A stretch of 49,979 nt of DNA from the NCBI GenBank assembly GCA_947573385.1, contig CANPFP010000005.1, positions 1 through 49,979 of the forward strand, written 5' to 3'. Both the position numbers and the translations under genes were made by a program. This document shows, piece by piece, positions 25,296 to 32,293 of this stretch (positions are counted from its first letter, which is position 1; each line of letters opens with the position of its first letter). The notes beneath the pieces are model-generated. The model had not been told where the DNA came from. It did not search any database and was given only the letters and a program-made list of their open reading frames with translations. The DNA is from an uncultured Bacillota bacterium (lineage in GTDB: Bacteria; Bacillota; Clostridia; Oscillospirales; Oscillospiraceae).

Positions 25296-25769
25296 ATGTC
25301 GGTACTGGCTCAAAAGCGCACCGTCAGCTCGGCGGAGTTCGTGAACACGGCGAATCAGATCTACGTGGAAACACTGGCCTTTTTGACCAGGCTGTCGGCG
25401 CGCTATTCCCGTTTAGTGGCGGAGCCCACGGCAATGCTGGCAGGGGAGGTCAAAGACCGCGCTGAAAAGGCAAACAGCATCTTCCCATCGGGTGCCCAGC
25501 TGGAACTGCGTGTAAAGCTCAGAACAGAGCATCTTCTGGAGGCTCGCGCTTCGCTGATGGCACTGGACTCCAGACTGACAGATTGCTATCTGGTCATGAT
25601 GCAGAACCCGGAAGGGTGTTTCACCACCTCCAAGGGAAAATCGGTTGGGCCGAAGGAGGCGGTGGAAAAGCTGGACGCGATGGCCCAGAGCTTGGGAGCA
25701 CTCATAGACCGGGAAAATGATCTCCTTAAGGGCCAAATCGAAAGCATGGGCAAAAAGCTGAAATCCTGA
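25296..25769 (+). CDS. avd: DGR accessory protein, Avd-like helical bundle
   Basis: The 157-residue protein lies between target gene and template repeat, the usual place of avd. It is predicted all-helical: about 14-65 (AEFVNTANQIYVETLAFLTRLSARYSRL), 70-110 (LELRVKLRTEHLLEARASLMALDSRLTDCYLVM) and 125-155. It has many basic residues, as expected for a protein that binds the template RNA and the reverse transcriptase as a pentameric ring. It is somewhat longer than the roughly 125-residue Bordetella phage Avd. ATG 25296 follows AGAGGT; an in-frame ATG at 25242 falls in the promoter and is rejected. Confidence 0.8.
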   Translation: MSVLAQKRTVSSAEFVNTANQIYVETLAFLTRLSARYSRLVAEPTAMLAGEVKDRAEKANSIFPSGAQLELRVKLRTEHLLEARASLMALDSRLTDCYLVMMQNPEGCFTTSKGKSVGPKEAVEKLDAMAQSLGALIDRENDLLKGQIESMGKKLKS

Positions 25770-26155
25770 CTGCACATTGGGTGTACTTCTGATAATTTAT
25801 CCCGCGGCTGTGTGGGGCCCTCTCCGCTCTCCTAATTACAATAACAACAATAACTTCTCGGCGCTGGGCTCCGGCGGCTCTGTCAACAATTACAATGCAA
25901 ACAATTGCGGGGGGCTGCTGGCCGGATTTTACGTAAATACGCGGTCAAATGGAGTAACGAAAGTGAAAGACGACCGACGTAAAAGGAGAGGTACTTCCCT
26001 GGGTAACCAATCCCTAAAACTTCCCTCTGATGTCCTCGCACGGACGCTTCTTGCATGGCGGGAGAACGTGCCAGCTCCCGTTTCATGTGCATTAGGACAA
26101 CGCAGATTTAGACGGCACCCTACAAGACAACTGTACAGGGGGAGAATACTTTTTT
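25770..26155 (+). ncRNA. DGR template RNA region (template repeat and spacer)
   Basis: This 386-base stretch between avd and the reverse transcriptase holds no real gene. It contains the template repeat (25805-25930) and about 225 bases of spacer. In studied DGRs the spacer after the template repeat folds and is needed for cDNA priming and RT-Avd binding. A long open frame crosses it but runs through the template as AsN codons and lacks gene character. Confidence 0.75.
25805..25930 (+). repeat. DGR template repeat (TR)
   Basis: It has 126 bases and 26 adenines. Twenty-five of these are packed into two 21-base blocks (25834-25854 and 25885-25905) built of AAC, AAT, TAC and one GCA codon; the remaining A is at 25926. 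The other 83 bases have no A at all, so they are immune to adenine mutagenesis. Nineteen of the 26 A positions differ in the variable repeat. Confidence 0.97.
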
Positions 26156-27334
26156 ATGAACAGTCAGGAGCGCCGGGAGGCCCGGTACCAACGCCGCAAG
26201 GCCAAGCGGCAGAAAAAGCGTGAGGAACGGTGCGCCGCCCTCGGTTCCCTGGACAAGGTGTTCAGCTATCGGAAGATGTTCTTCTATGGGCGGAAGTGCT
26301 GTAACGGCGTCCGCTGGAAACAAAGCGCCCAGAACTTCGAGTTACACCTCTTTTCCGGCACCGCCCGTCGGAGGCGGGAAGTCTTGGAGGGGAGATGGAA
26401 ACCGAAGAAATGTGTCCACTTCACGTTGTGCGAACGGGGCAAGGTGCGCCCCATCGATGCGCCCCACATCACCGACCGGCAGATCCACAAGACCCTATGC
26501 AACGAGGTTCTGGTTCCGCTGTACACCCCCAGCATGATCCACGACAACGGGGCCAGCCAAGTCGGGAAGGGGCTGCATTGGCATTTCAAGCGGCTCAAGC
26601 AGCACCTGGCATGGCACTATCGGCGCTATGGCCGGGAGGGGGCTGTCCTTCAAATCGATTTGAAGGGCTACTTCCCGAATGCGCCCCATGCCCTGATTTA
26701 CCAGCGACACCAGCGGCTGATTACCGACCCGATTCTCCGGGAGCTGGCAGACAAGATTATCCGGTTCTCTCCCTGCCCCACGCCGGGGCGGGGGATGCCC
26801 CTGGGTGTGGAACCGTCCCAGCAGGAGATGGTGGCCTTGCCCAGCGAAATTGACAACTGGATCAAATGTCAGGCCAGGGCGGAGTACGCGGCCCACTTCA
26901 TGGATGATTACCTGCTGGTCTTTCCCACGATGGAGGAGGCCAAGCGGATGGGCCATGAGATCGTGCGGCGGTTTGAGGCAAAGGGTATCCGGGTGAATCG
27001 CCGCAAGTGCAGCGTTACCCCGCTCACAAAGCCCTTCCGTTTCTGCAAGGCACGGTTCACACTGGGGCCGACCGGGAAAATCACAATCAACGGGAGCCGG
27101 GACGGTGTTAAGCGGGCGCGCCGCAAGCTAAAGCTGTTCCACCAGGAATTCAAGGCGGGCAAGCGGGACTTCAAGGACATCGAGCAGTACATGGAGTGCC
27201 AGAGCGCCTACTACCGCAGTTTCGATGACCATGGGCGGCTGCTCCGCCTTCGGAGGCTCTACCACGCTATATTTTTTGGAGGTGCGAAATGTACAGGATC
27301 ACCAGAACCAGCAACGGGGAAAGCCTCGGCATGA
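26156..27334 (+). CDS. DGR reverse transcriptase
   Basis: The 392-residue protein has the retron/DGR-type RT order. VLQIDLKGYFPN carries the first catalytic Asp (residue 167). LGVEPSQ (216-222) has the S-Q that marks DGR enzymes, where other RTs have Q-G. The active site is FMDD (248-251), a variant of YxDD, followed by KGIRVNRRKCSV. The first 35 residues are very basic, likely RNA-binding. It copies template RNA with errors at A, and the cDNA replaces the variable repeat. ATG 26156 follows GGGGGAG. The last 46 bases overlap the next gene. Confidence 0.96.
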   Translation: MNSQERREARYQRRKAKRQKKREERCAALGSLDKVFSYRKMFFYGRKCCNGVRWKQSAQNFELHLFSGTARRRREVLEGRWKPKKCVHFTLCERGKVRPIDAPHITDRQIHKTLCNEVLVPLYTPSMIHDNGASQVGKGLHWHFKRLKQHLAWHYRRYGREGAVLQIDLKGYFPNAPHALIYQRHQRLITDPILRELADKIIRFSPCPTPGRGMPLGVEPSQQEMVALPSEIDNWIKCQARAEYAAHFMDDYLLVFPTMEEAKRMGHEIVRRFEAKGIRVNRRKCSVTPLTKPFRFCKARFTLGPTGKITINGSRDGVKRARRKLKLFHQEFKAGKRDFKDIEQYMECQSAYYRSFDDHGRLLRLRRLYHAIFFGGAKCTGSPEPATGKASA

Positions 27335-27624
27335 CCGAGGCCCCCACTTACATCAAGCAGGCCGAGAACGGCTGCTACATCCTGTGCCCGGAGCCGGAGG
27401 CTTCGGGCATTGCTTTTGCCGGGGAACCCTACCGTCTGCTGGGCCGGGAGGCCCCGGAGGGCATGGACGCCCTGGAAACCGTCATGGTGGAGGAAACGGA
27501 CGCCGGCCCGATGGTGGCCGCAGCACACAGCCTCTCCGCCGACATTGACGGCCTGACCGTTGACCACGAGTACCGCATCACCCTGCTGGAACTTGGGGTG
27601 ACGGCGGACAGTGAGACCGTTTGA
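27289..27624 (+). CDS. Small phage protein after the RT gene
   Basis: The 111-residue acidic protein starts behind TTGGAGGTG within the last codons of the RT gene, so it may be coupled to it. It has a beta-rich pattern (MYRITRTSNGESLGMTEAPTYIKQAENGCYILCPEPEA). I recognise it only as a type common in tail/lysis regions of Firmicutes prophages. No function can be assigned. Confidence 0.55.
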   Translation: MYRITRTSNGESLGMTEAPTYIKQAENGCYILCPEPEASGIAFAGEPYRLLGREAPEGMDALETVMVEETDAGPMVAAAHSLSADIDGLTVDHEYRITLLELGVTADSETV

Positions 27625-27641
27625 GAGGGGAGGTGAAGGGA

Positions 27642-27815
27642 ATGCTGTATCGGACGCTTAAGCGCATGATCGAGCGCAGCCAGATCGAGGGCATGGAGGA
27701 GAAGCTGGACATCTTCCTGGCCTCCAACAAGATCACGGCGGAGGAGTACACGGAGCTGATGGGTATGCTGCCCAACAAGGCCGCCGAGGACTCCACCGAA
27801 ACCACGGAGGAGTAA
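27642..27815 (+). CDS. XkdX-like very small tail-region protein
   Basis: The 57-residue protein MLYRTLKRMIERSQIEGMEEKLDIFLASNKITAEEYTEL starts at ATG 27642 behind GGAGGTGA. The KITAEEYTEL ending motif resembles the short proteins (XkdX/DUF1617-like) found between tail fibre and holin genes. Role unknown. Confidence 0.6.
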   Translation: MLYRTLKRMIERSQIEGMEEKLDIFLASNKITAEEYTELMGMLPNKAAEDSTETTEE

Positions 27816-27818
27816 GGG

Positions 27819-28253
27819 ATGGATCACAAAATCTATGTCGCCCGCCGGAGGGCAAAGTTCAAGGGCTGCAACGGGCAGCAGGTGAATATTCCATACGGTT
27901 CCATCCTGGAGGCCCAGGATGGTTTTTTGTTGTGGAAAGGCCAGCCTCTGTGCGTTGACACCAGCCAGAACGCCCACGACTTCTTCAGCCAGAACGATGA
28001 TGACCAGGGCCAGGAGCGCGGGGCACTGGTGGCCGCCATCCTCTCCCGGCTGGAGGTACCGCCCGGAGCCGGTGAGAAACGCCGCACGGAGATCCAGAAC
28101 CGCTGGAGCAAGGTGTGGGGCGATGCCCTGTGCCAGAAGTACAAGCGGGTGGAGCACGAGGACTTCTGGATCTGGAACCACGATTTCTATGATGCGCCGG
28201 TGGCAGACCTCCGGCACATCGCCGCCCTGGTTGGGGCGAACGTCAAGGTCTGA
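27819..28253 (+). CDS. Hypothetical phage protein
   Basis: The 144-residue protein starts four bases after the previous stop. The N-terminal third is beta-rich with a basic start (MDHKIYVARRRAKFKGCNGQQVNIPYGS). The rest is helical and rich in aromatic and charged residues (YKRVEHEDFWIWNHDFYDAPVADL). No known family is recognised. A terminator hairpin follows closely, so it ends this transcription unit. Confidence 0.55.
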   Translation: MDHKIYVARRRAKFKGCNGQQVNIPYGSILEAQDGFLLWKGQPLCVDTSQNAHDFFSQNDDDQGQERGALVAAILSRLEVPPGAGEKRRTEIQNRWSKVWGDALCQKYKRVEHEDFWIWNHDFYDAPVADLRHIAALVGANVKV

Positions 28254-28264
28254 ATAACAGCACA

Positions 28265-28297
28265 GGAGCGCGCCACTTCGGTGGTGCGCTCCATTTT
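28265..28297 (+). terminator. Rho-independent terminator
   Basis: A 12-base-pair stem (GGAGCGCGCCAC with GTGGTGCGCTCC, one G-T pair) closes a TTCG loop and is followed by ATTTTT. It lies 11 bases after a stop codon. Confidence 0.85.
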
Positions 28298-28317
28298 TCT
28301 GAAGGAGATGTAAAGAC

Positions 28318-28650
28318 ATGGTCATTGAACTTTCTGTCGGTGGGCTGGTGACGCTGCTGGGCATCCCCACCGCTATCACTGCTTTCTGCTCTTGGATGCT
28401 CCAGCGGCGCATCACCAAGCGGGAGGCCGCCCAGGAGGAACGGGAGAAGGCCCGCGAGAAGAACGAGGTGCTTATCATCAAGGGCATGGGGGCCGCTATC
28501 GCCTTGGGCGAGGCTACGGCGGAGGCCGTTCAGCGCATCCCGGACGCCCACTGCAACGGCGATATGCACGCGGCCTTGGAGTACGCCCGCCAGGTCAAGC
28601 ACGAGCACAAAGAGTTCATGACGGAGCAGAGCGTCCAGGCGCTCTACTGA
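28318..28650 (+). CDS. Membrane-anchored phage protein
   Basis: The 110-residue protein has one N-terminal membrane segment (about 7-28, GGLVTLLGIPTAITAFCSWML). A basic and acidic helix follows (QRRITKREAAQEEREKAREKNEVL), then a soluble tail. The layout resembles small membrane proteins next to holins in Clostridia prophages. It begins behind GAAGGAGA, right after the terminator. Role in lysis is inferred from position. Confidence 0.55.
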   Translation: MVIELSVGGLVTLLGIPTAITAFCSWMLQRRITKREAAQEEREKAREKNEVLIIKGMGAAIALGEATAEAVQRIPDAHCNGDMHAALEYARQVKHEHKEFMTEQSVQALY

Positions 28651-28660
28651 GGGCGGCAAC

Positions 28661-29062
28661 ATGGTAAAAACCGCTTTTATTATTGCTGTGTCCCTGACGC
28701 TGGGCATTGTGCTGTGCCTGTGTCTGCTCACTGTTCGAAATGCGTATATCCGGCGCAAGAAGACTTCCGCCCGCCGCGCGGCCCCGCGCAGCCCTCGGAA
28801 ATGGCCAAGGCTTGAGATGACCAAGCTGATTATCTGGGTATGCCTGGGCAACGGCATCGCCTGGGTGTGGTTCTCCTACTACCTTGCGTGGAAGGAGAAG
28901 ATGCAGATTGCGGAGGGGCTCTCCCAGGTAGCCGTCACTGAGATTATCGGCGTGGTTCTGGCTTACTGCATCAAGTCGGCTGTGGAAAACTTGAGCAAAA
29001 ACAACCACTGGCCGGACAAGCCAAAGGCGGAACCGGCGGAGGATGAAGAAGGAAAGGGGTGA
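28661..29062 (+). CDS. Integral membrane protein, holin-region
   Basis: The 133-residue protein has three likely membrane segments: about 4-24 (AFIIAVSLTLGIVLCLCLLTV), 55-76 (KLIIWVCLGNGIAWVWFSYYLA) and 88-106 (VAVTEIIGVVLAYCIKSAV). The linker between the first two is very basic and the C-terminus is charged (KPKAEPAEDEEGKG). Size and topology suit a holin or antiholin, but the LLH-type holin at 30459 is the stronger candidate for the pore. Confidence 0.55.
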   Translation: MVKTAFIIAVSLTLGIVLCLCLLTVRNAYIRRKKTSARRAAPRSPRKWPRLEMTKLIIWVCLGNGIAWVWFSYYLAWKEKMQIAEGLSQVAVTEIIGVVLAYCIKSAVENLSKNNHWPDKPKAEPAEDEEGKG

Positions 29063-29068
29063 TCTGCT

Positions 29069-30445
29069 GTGGCCCTCATTGGGAGCACCACGGCTGAAAA
29101 GCTGTATAACAAATATGTCGCCGCTGGCATGACGCCGGCTGGTGCGGCTGGTTCCCTGGGGAACCAGGACAAGGAAAGTGGGCTGAAGCCGACAAACCTT
29201 CAGAACAGCTACGAGAACAATCCCGCCAAAACCGGCGGCGTCAGATACACTGACACCACCTACACGGCGGCAGTAGACTGCGGGGCATATGCCGGCTTTG
29301 TGGATGACCGGGCGGGGTATGGCATCGCCCAATGGACGCACCCGGATCGCAAGCGCAAACTGCTGGAATACGCCAAGAGCCGGGGAACATCCATCGGAGA
29401 CCTGGATATGCAGGGCGACTTCTACATCAAGGAGCTGAAGGAGAGTTTCCCTGCGGTCTGGAAGGTGCTTACCACCACCACTTCCGTCCAAGAGGCGTCC
29501 AACGCTGTCATGCTCGACTTCGAGAGACCCGCCGATCAGAGCGTGGAGAACCAGAACCGGCGGGCTGCTACCAGCCAGACCTACTATGACAAATTTGCGA
29601 AGAAAGGAAGTGGCACCATGGGATTCACCAATAGTTCCCTGGCAACCGTCAAGCTGATTTCCCCGAACAAGACGGTCAATCGCAATCACGCCATCGACAT
29701 CATCACCATCCACTGTTTCGTTGGGCAGGTGACGGCGAAACGCGGGTGCGAGGTGTTCCAGCCGTCCAGCAAGGGCGCGTCCTGCAACTACGTTGTGGGC
29801 TACGATGGCAGCATCGGCCTGTGTGTGGAGGAAAAAGATCGCTCCTGGTGTACGGGCGGTTACAAAAAGGTGAACGGCGTTAACGTCCCCATCCGGGTAA
29901 ACGGCATCTCCGGCTCCTCCAATGACTATCAGGCCGTCACCATCGAAGTGGCCAGCGACAGCGCCCACCCCTACGCCATCACCGAGAAGGCCATGGCCGC
30001 GCTGATCGAGCTGTGTACCGACATCTGCCGGCGCAACGGCATCAAGAAACTGCTGTGGTCCGGTGACAAGAACCTGGTGGGCAACCCCGCCAAGCAGAAC
30101 CTCACGGTTCACCGCTGGTTCGCCAACAAGGCGTGCCCCGGCGACTACATCTACCAGCGGCTCGGCGACATCGCCGCGAAGGTGAACGCCAAGCTGGGGG
30201 CCACCGGCGCGGCCCCGGTACAGCCCTCCGCTCCCGTGAGCAGCGTTCCCTATAAGGTCCGCATCACCGCCACCGATCTGCGCATCCGCAAGGGTCCCGG
30301 CACCAACACTGATATCGTCCAGAAGGCTATCGCTCCCGGTGTCTACACCATTGTCAGCGAGGCCAGCGGCCAGGGCGCCACGCTCTGGGGCAAGCTGAAG
30401 TCCGGTCTCGGCTGGGTGTCCCTGGACTTCTGCAAGAAAATTTGA
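29069..30445 (+). CDS. Endolysin: lysozyme-like, amidase and SH3 domains
   Basis: The 458-residue protein has three parts. Residues 4-175 match the phage tail lysozyme type (KYVAAGMTPAGAAGSLGNQDKESGLKPTNLQNSYE), where a Glu in NQDKES is the likely catalytic acid. Residues 195-355 are an amidase_2 domain with zinc ligands His in TIHCF (about 214) and His and Cys in VHRWFANKACPGD (about 346-354). Residues 390-458 are an SH3b wall-binding module (DLRIRKGPGTNTDIV). It cuts peptidoglycan for lysis. GTG 29069 follows AAAGGGGTGA. An internal ATG at 29618 might give the amidase-SH3 part alone. Confidence 0.85.
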   Translation: MALIGSTTAEKLYNKYVAAGMTPAGAAGSLGNQDKESGLKPTNLQNSYENNPAKTGGVRYTDTTYTAAVDCGAYAGFVDDRAGYGIAQWTHPDRKRKLLEYAKSRGTSIGDLDMQGDFYIKELKESFPAVWKVLTTTTSVQEASNAVMLDFERPADQSVENQNRRAATSQTYYDKFAKKGSGTMGFTNSSLATVKLISPNKTVNRNHAIDIITIHCFVGQVTAKRGCEVFQPSSKGASCNYVVGYDGSIGLCVEEKDRSWCTGGYKKVNGVNVPIRVNGISGSSNDYQAVTIEVASDSAHPYAITEKAMAALIELCTDICRRNGIKKLLWSGDKNLVGNPAKQNLTVHRWFANKACPGDYIYQRLGDIAAKVNAKLGATGAAPVQPSAPVSSVPYKVRITATDLRIRKGPGTNTDIVQKAIAPGVYTIVSEASGQGATLWGKLKSGLGWVSLDFCKKI

Positions 30446-30458
30446 GGAGGATCACATC

Positions 30459-31031
30459 ATGAAAGAATTTGTATTTGAATTGCTCCAGGCGGTGGCCACC
30501 GCCGCCATCCCCGTCTGCGCGGCTTTCCTCGTGCAGTTCCTTCGGCGCAAATCCGAGGAGATTGGCGCACAGGTGGACAGCCTGACCACAAAGGAACTGC
30601 TGGCCGAAGTGACCGAGGCCGTGACCACGGCGGTCACCTACACCAGCCAGACCTATGTTGACGCATTGAAGAAGGGCGGCACATTTGATAAGGAGGCCCA
30701 GATGGAGGCCCTTCAGAAGTCCAAGGACAAGACGCTGGCTCTGCTCTCTGCCTCCGCCAAGGACGTGCTTGCAAAGATTTATGGGGATTTGGATGCCTAT
30801 CTGGAAACCAAGATCGAGGCCGAGGTTCGGGCACAGAAACAGCAGGATGGCACGGTATCCCTTGGCGAACCTGTTGTCGCCAGTTTCGGCGAGGTGCCGG
30901 ACGTGACCACTGTGGCCGCCACCACCGCTGCGGCTACCGCTGCCGCCGTGGTTCATGGCACTTCTCAAAAGGAGCACCCTGCGCAAGGCACTGGCAGCCC
31001 GTGGGATTTGATAAACGCTCACAAAGAGTAA
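30459..31031 (+). CDS. LLH-type phage holin
   Basis: The 190-residue protein has one membrane segment at the start (about 8-28, LLQAVATAAIPVCAAFLVQFL). A long helical region follows, with EEIGAQVDSLTTKELLAEVTEAVTTAVTYTSQTYVDALKKGG, the mark of the phage_holin_LLH family. A long Ala/Thr-rich tail ends it. Holins time the release of the endolysin. A GAGGAGG site lies just upstream. A strong terminator follows nine bases after the stop. Confidence 0.8.
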   Translation: MKEFVFELLQAVATAAIPVCAAFLVQFLRRKSEEIGAQVDSLTTKELLAEVTEAVTTAVTYTSQTYVDALKKGGTFDKEAQMEALQKSKDKTLALLSASAKDVLAKIYGDLDAYLETKIEAEVRAQKQQDGTVSLGEPVVASFGEVPDVTTVAATTAAATAAAVVHGTSQKEHPAQGTGSPWDLINAHKE

Positions 31032-31039
31032 TGTGACGA

Positions 31040-31072
31040 GGCCCCCTGCAGACACCTGCAGGGGGCCTTTTT
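31040..31072 (+). terminator. Strong Rho-independent terminator ending the late region
   Basis: A perfect 12-base-pair stem (GGCCCCCTGCAG with CTGCAGGGGGCC) closes an ACAC loop and is followed by TTTTTG. Confidence 0.92.
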
Positions 31073-31081
31073 GTTTGCGGC

Positions 31082-31105
31082 AAAATCCCAAACGTCTGGG
31101 AATTT
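31082..31105. repeat. Second copy of the CCCAAACGTCTGGG repeat
   Basis: These 24 bases are identical to 12879-12902. Outside them the outer GGGG/CCCC arms of the first copy are absent. It lies ten bases past the late terminator and before two leftward genes. Confidence 0.8.
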
Positions 31106-31147
31106 GGAGGGAGCGGCCTTTTGTGGCCGCCCCCTTGGGCGCGGGGG

Positions 31148-31510
31148 TCAGGTGCGGAAAAGGATGCCCTGGTACTCCTCGGTGCCATCGCCGCCCCAGC
31201 GGACCTCGCTGCGCGTCACCGTGCAAAGCCCCTGCATGGTGCAGCCCTCGGCGGCCAGCTTGTGGAGGCCCTCCATCAAGCCGGTGCTGCGGTCGGTGAC
31301 CGCGAACTCGGTAACCCCGGCGGCCCGGAGAGTTTCCACGAATTCGTGGATGTCCCTGGGCCAGGGGAGGTCGTTCACCTCGAAGGCGCTGCTCTGGCTT
31401 CTGAAGCTGTTGAACCAGGCGATGTAAGCCCTGTGCTTCCCGTCGGTGAGGGGGGACTCGCTGCTGGCCTGCTCAAGGGCCCGGAAGTAGGTGTTGGTCT
31501 GCTCTGTCAT
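31148..31510 (-). CDS. Accessory prophage protein, unknown
   Basis: The 120-residue protein (MTEQTNTYFRALEQASSESPLTDGKHRAYIAWFNSF...) starts at 31510 behind an AGGAGG site. It contains LPWPRDIHEFVETLRAAGVTEFAVTDRSTGLMEGLHKLAAEGC, a short alpha/beta fold that recalls small accessory proteins of Clostridia prophages and plasmids. It points against the late genes and has its own promoter block (31537-31640). Function unknown; position at the end of the late region suggests a cargo gene. Confidence 0.55.
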   Translation of the reverse strand: MTEQTNTYFRALEQASSESPLTDGKHRAYIAWFNSFRSQSSAFEVNDLPWPRDIHEFVETLRAAGVTEFAVTDRSTGLMEGLHKLAAEGCTMQGLCTVTRSEVRWGGDGTEEYQGILFRT

Positions 31511-31536
31511 GGTGTTTTCCTCCGTTTTCAAAGTGT

Positions 31537-31640
31537 GGTTTTCCCTTTCGGTAGTGTATTAATCACTCTGAACCGAGATAATAGCAAGTCTTTTTTGAGA
31601 ATAAACTACACAATTTCCACAGCTCATATTTGTGTAGTTT
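31537..31640 (-). promoter_or_regulatory. Repeated promoter/leader block, copy 1
   Basis: Read leftward it contains an inverted repeat (AAACTACACAA, 16 bases, TTGTGTAGTTT; 31603-31640), a TTGCTA box, GAGTGATTAATAC and then ACCGAAAGGGAAAAC before the ribosome binding site. Almost the same block lies at 32103-32205 and a shorter relative at 32221-32270. The TTGCTA and TAATAC boxes could be -35 and -10. The inverted repeat upstream suits an operator. Confidence 0.65.
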
Positions 31641-31736
31641 ACAATCGTGGCCACGGCTCACGGGTGCGGCCCGCTTGCCATGATGTTGTACGAGAGCAAG
31701 CCCCCTTTGGGGCTTGGCTTTCGGCTGGGGGCTGGC

Positions 31737-32075
31737 TTACCGCCCGGTGCGGCATTCCCATTCGAACTCGGCGTAGGCTTCGTAGGCATCCCGGAAGGCG
31801 GCGTCATCGTCGATGGTTTCGTACTCGTAGTCGATGCGGTCTACCTCCTCGAAGGTCGTGCCCTCCTTTTCGGCGGCCTCCCTCGCAAGCTCCTCGGCCT
31901 GCTCCTCGACCCAGGCTCTGAACTCGGAATCCGTCATGCCCTCGTTTTCAACCTCCACCTCGTATTCCCAATCGCTGTCCACCCAGGTAATGACCGCCTT
32001 GGAAATCCGCTCCTCCGCGTTCCAGTCGCTCTTGCTGGCCTTTGCCCTTCTCAATGCCTCTGCGTAACCGATCAT
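31737..32075 (-). CDS. Very acidic small protein, candidate anti-defence/DNA mimic
   Basis: The 112-residue protein has about 34 Asp/Glu against about 12 Lys/Arg. The acidic residues cluster in YEVEVENEGMTD, EEQAEELAREAAE and VDRIDYEYETIDDDAAF. No catalytic motif or known family is seen. Strongly acidic small prophage proteins with private promoters are often DNA mimics or inhibitors, but that is only a suggestion. ATG 32075 has GGAGG eight to twelve bases upstream and the copy 2 promoter block before it. Confidence 0.6.
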   Translation of the reverse strand: MIGYAEALRRAKASKSDWNAEERISKAVITWVDSDWEYEVEVENEGMTDSEFRAWVEEQAEELAREAAEKEGTTFEEVDRIDYEYETIDDDAAFRDAYEAYAEFEWECRTGR

Positions 32076-32102
32076 CGTTTTTTCCTCCGTTTTGTTTTGG
32101 TG

Positions 32103-32205
32103 TGTTTTCCTTTCGGTAGTGTATTAATCACTCTGAAACGGAATAATAGCAAGTCTTTTCTCGGAATAAACTACACAATTCCCCTGGGCCATATTTGTGT
32201 AGATT
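32103..32205 (-). promoter_or_regulatory. Repeated promoter/leader block, copy 2
   Basis: It is nearly identical to 31537-31640, with the same AAACTACACAA / TTGTGTAG inverted repeat (32168-32205), TTGCTA, GAGTGATTAATAC and ACCGAAAGGAAAAC. It drives the acidic protein gene. The spacer inside the inverted repeat differs between the copies while the arms are kept, which points to selection on the arms. Confidence 0.65.
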
Positions 32206-32220
32206 ACGCCCCAAAATACA

Positions 32221-32270
32221 CTTGCTATTTCCTCTGGTTAGAGCGAATATGTGCGTGCCGAAAGGGAAAA
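32221..32270 (+). promoter_or_regulatory. Repeated promoter/leader block, copy 3 (opposite strand)
   Basis: CTTGCTATT, then GAGCGAATATG and GCCGAAAGGGAAAAC follow the same order as in copies 1 and 2, but on the plus strand ahead of the gene at 32294. TTGCTA (32222-32227) and GAATAT have 17-base spacing, which supports a promoter. The upstream inverted repeat of copy 2 lies 16 bases away and could serve both directions. Confidence 0.55.
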
Positions 32271-32293
32271 CAAACAGAACGAAGGACAATGCA

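Noticed and set aside
25777..26223. Open frame across the template repeat (148 codons)
   Set aside because: It reads the template in the same frame as the target gene by necessity and then continues as low-quality sequence. There is no ribosome binding site, and the TR is a template, not a gene.
31603..32205. CRISPR-like repeat arrangement upstream of the accessory genes
   Set aside because: There are only two long copies with inverted arms, no regular spacers and no cas genes; they are duplicated promoters.
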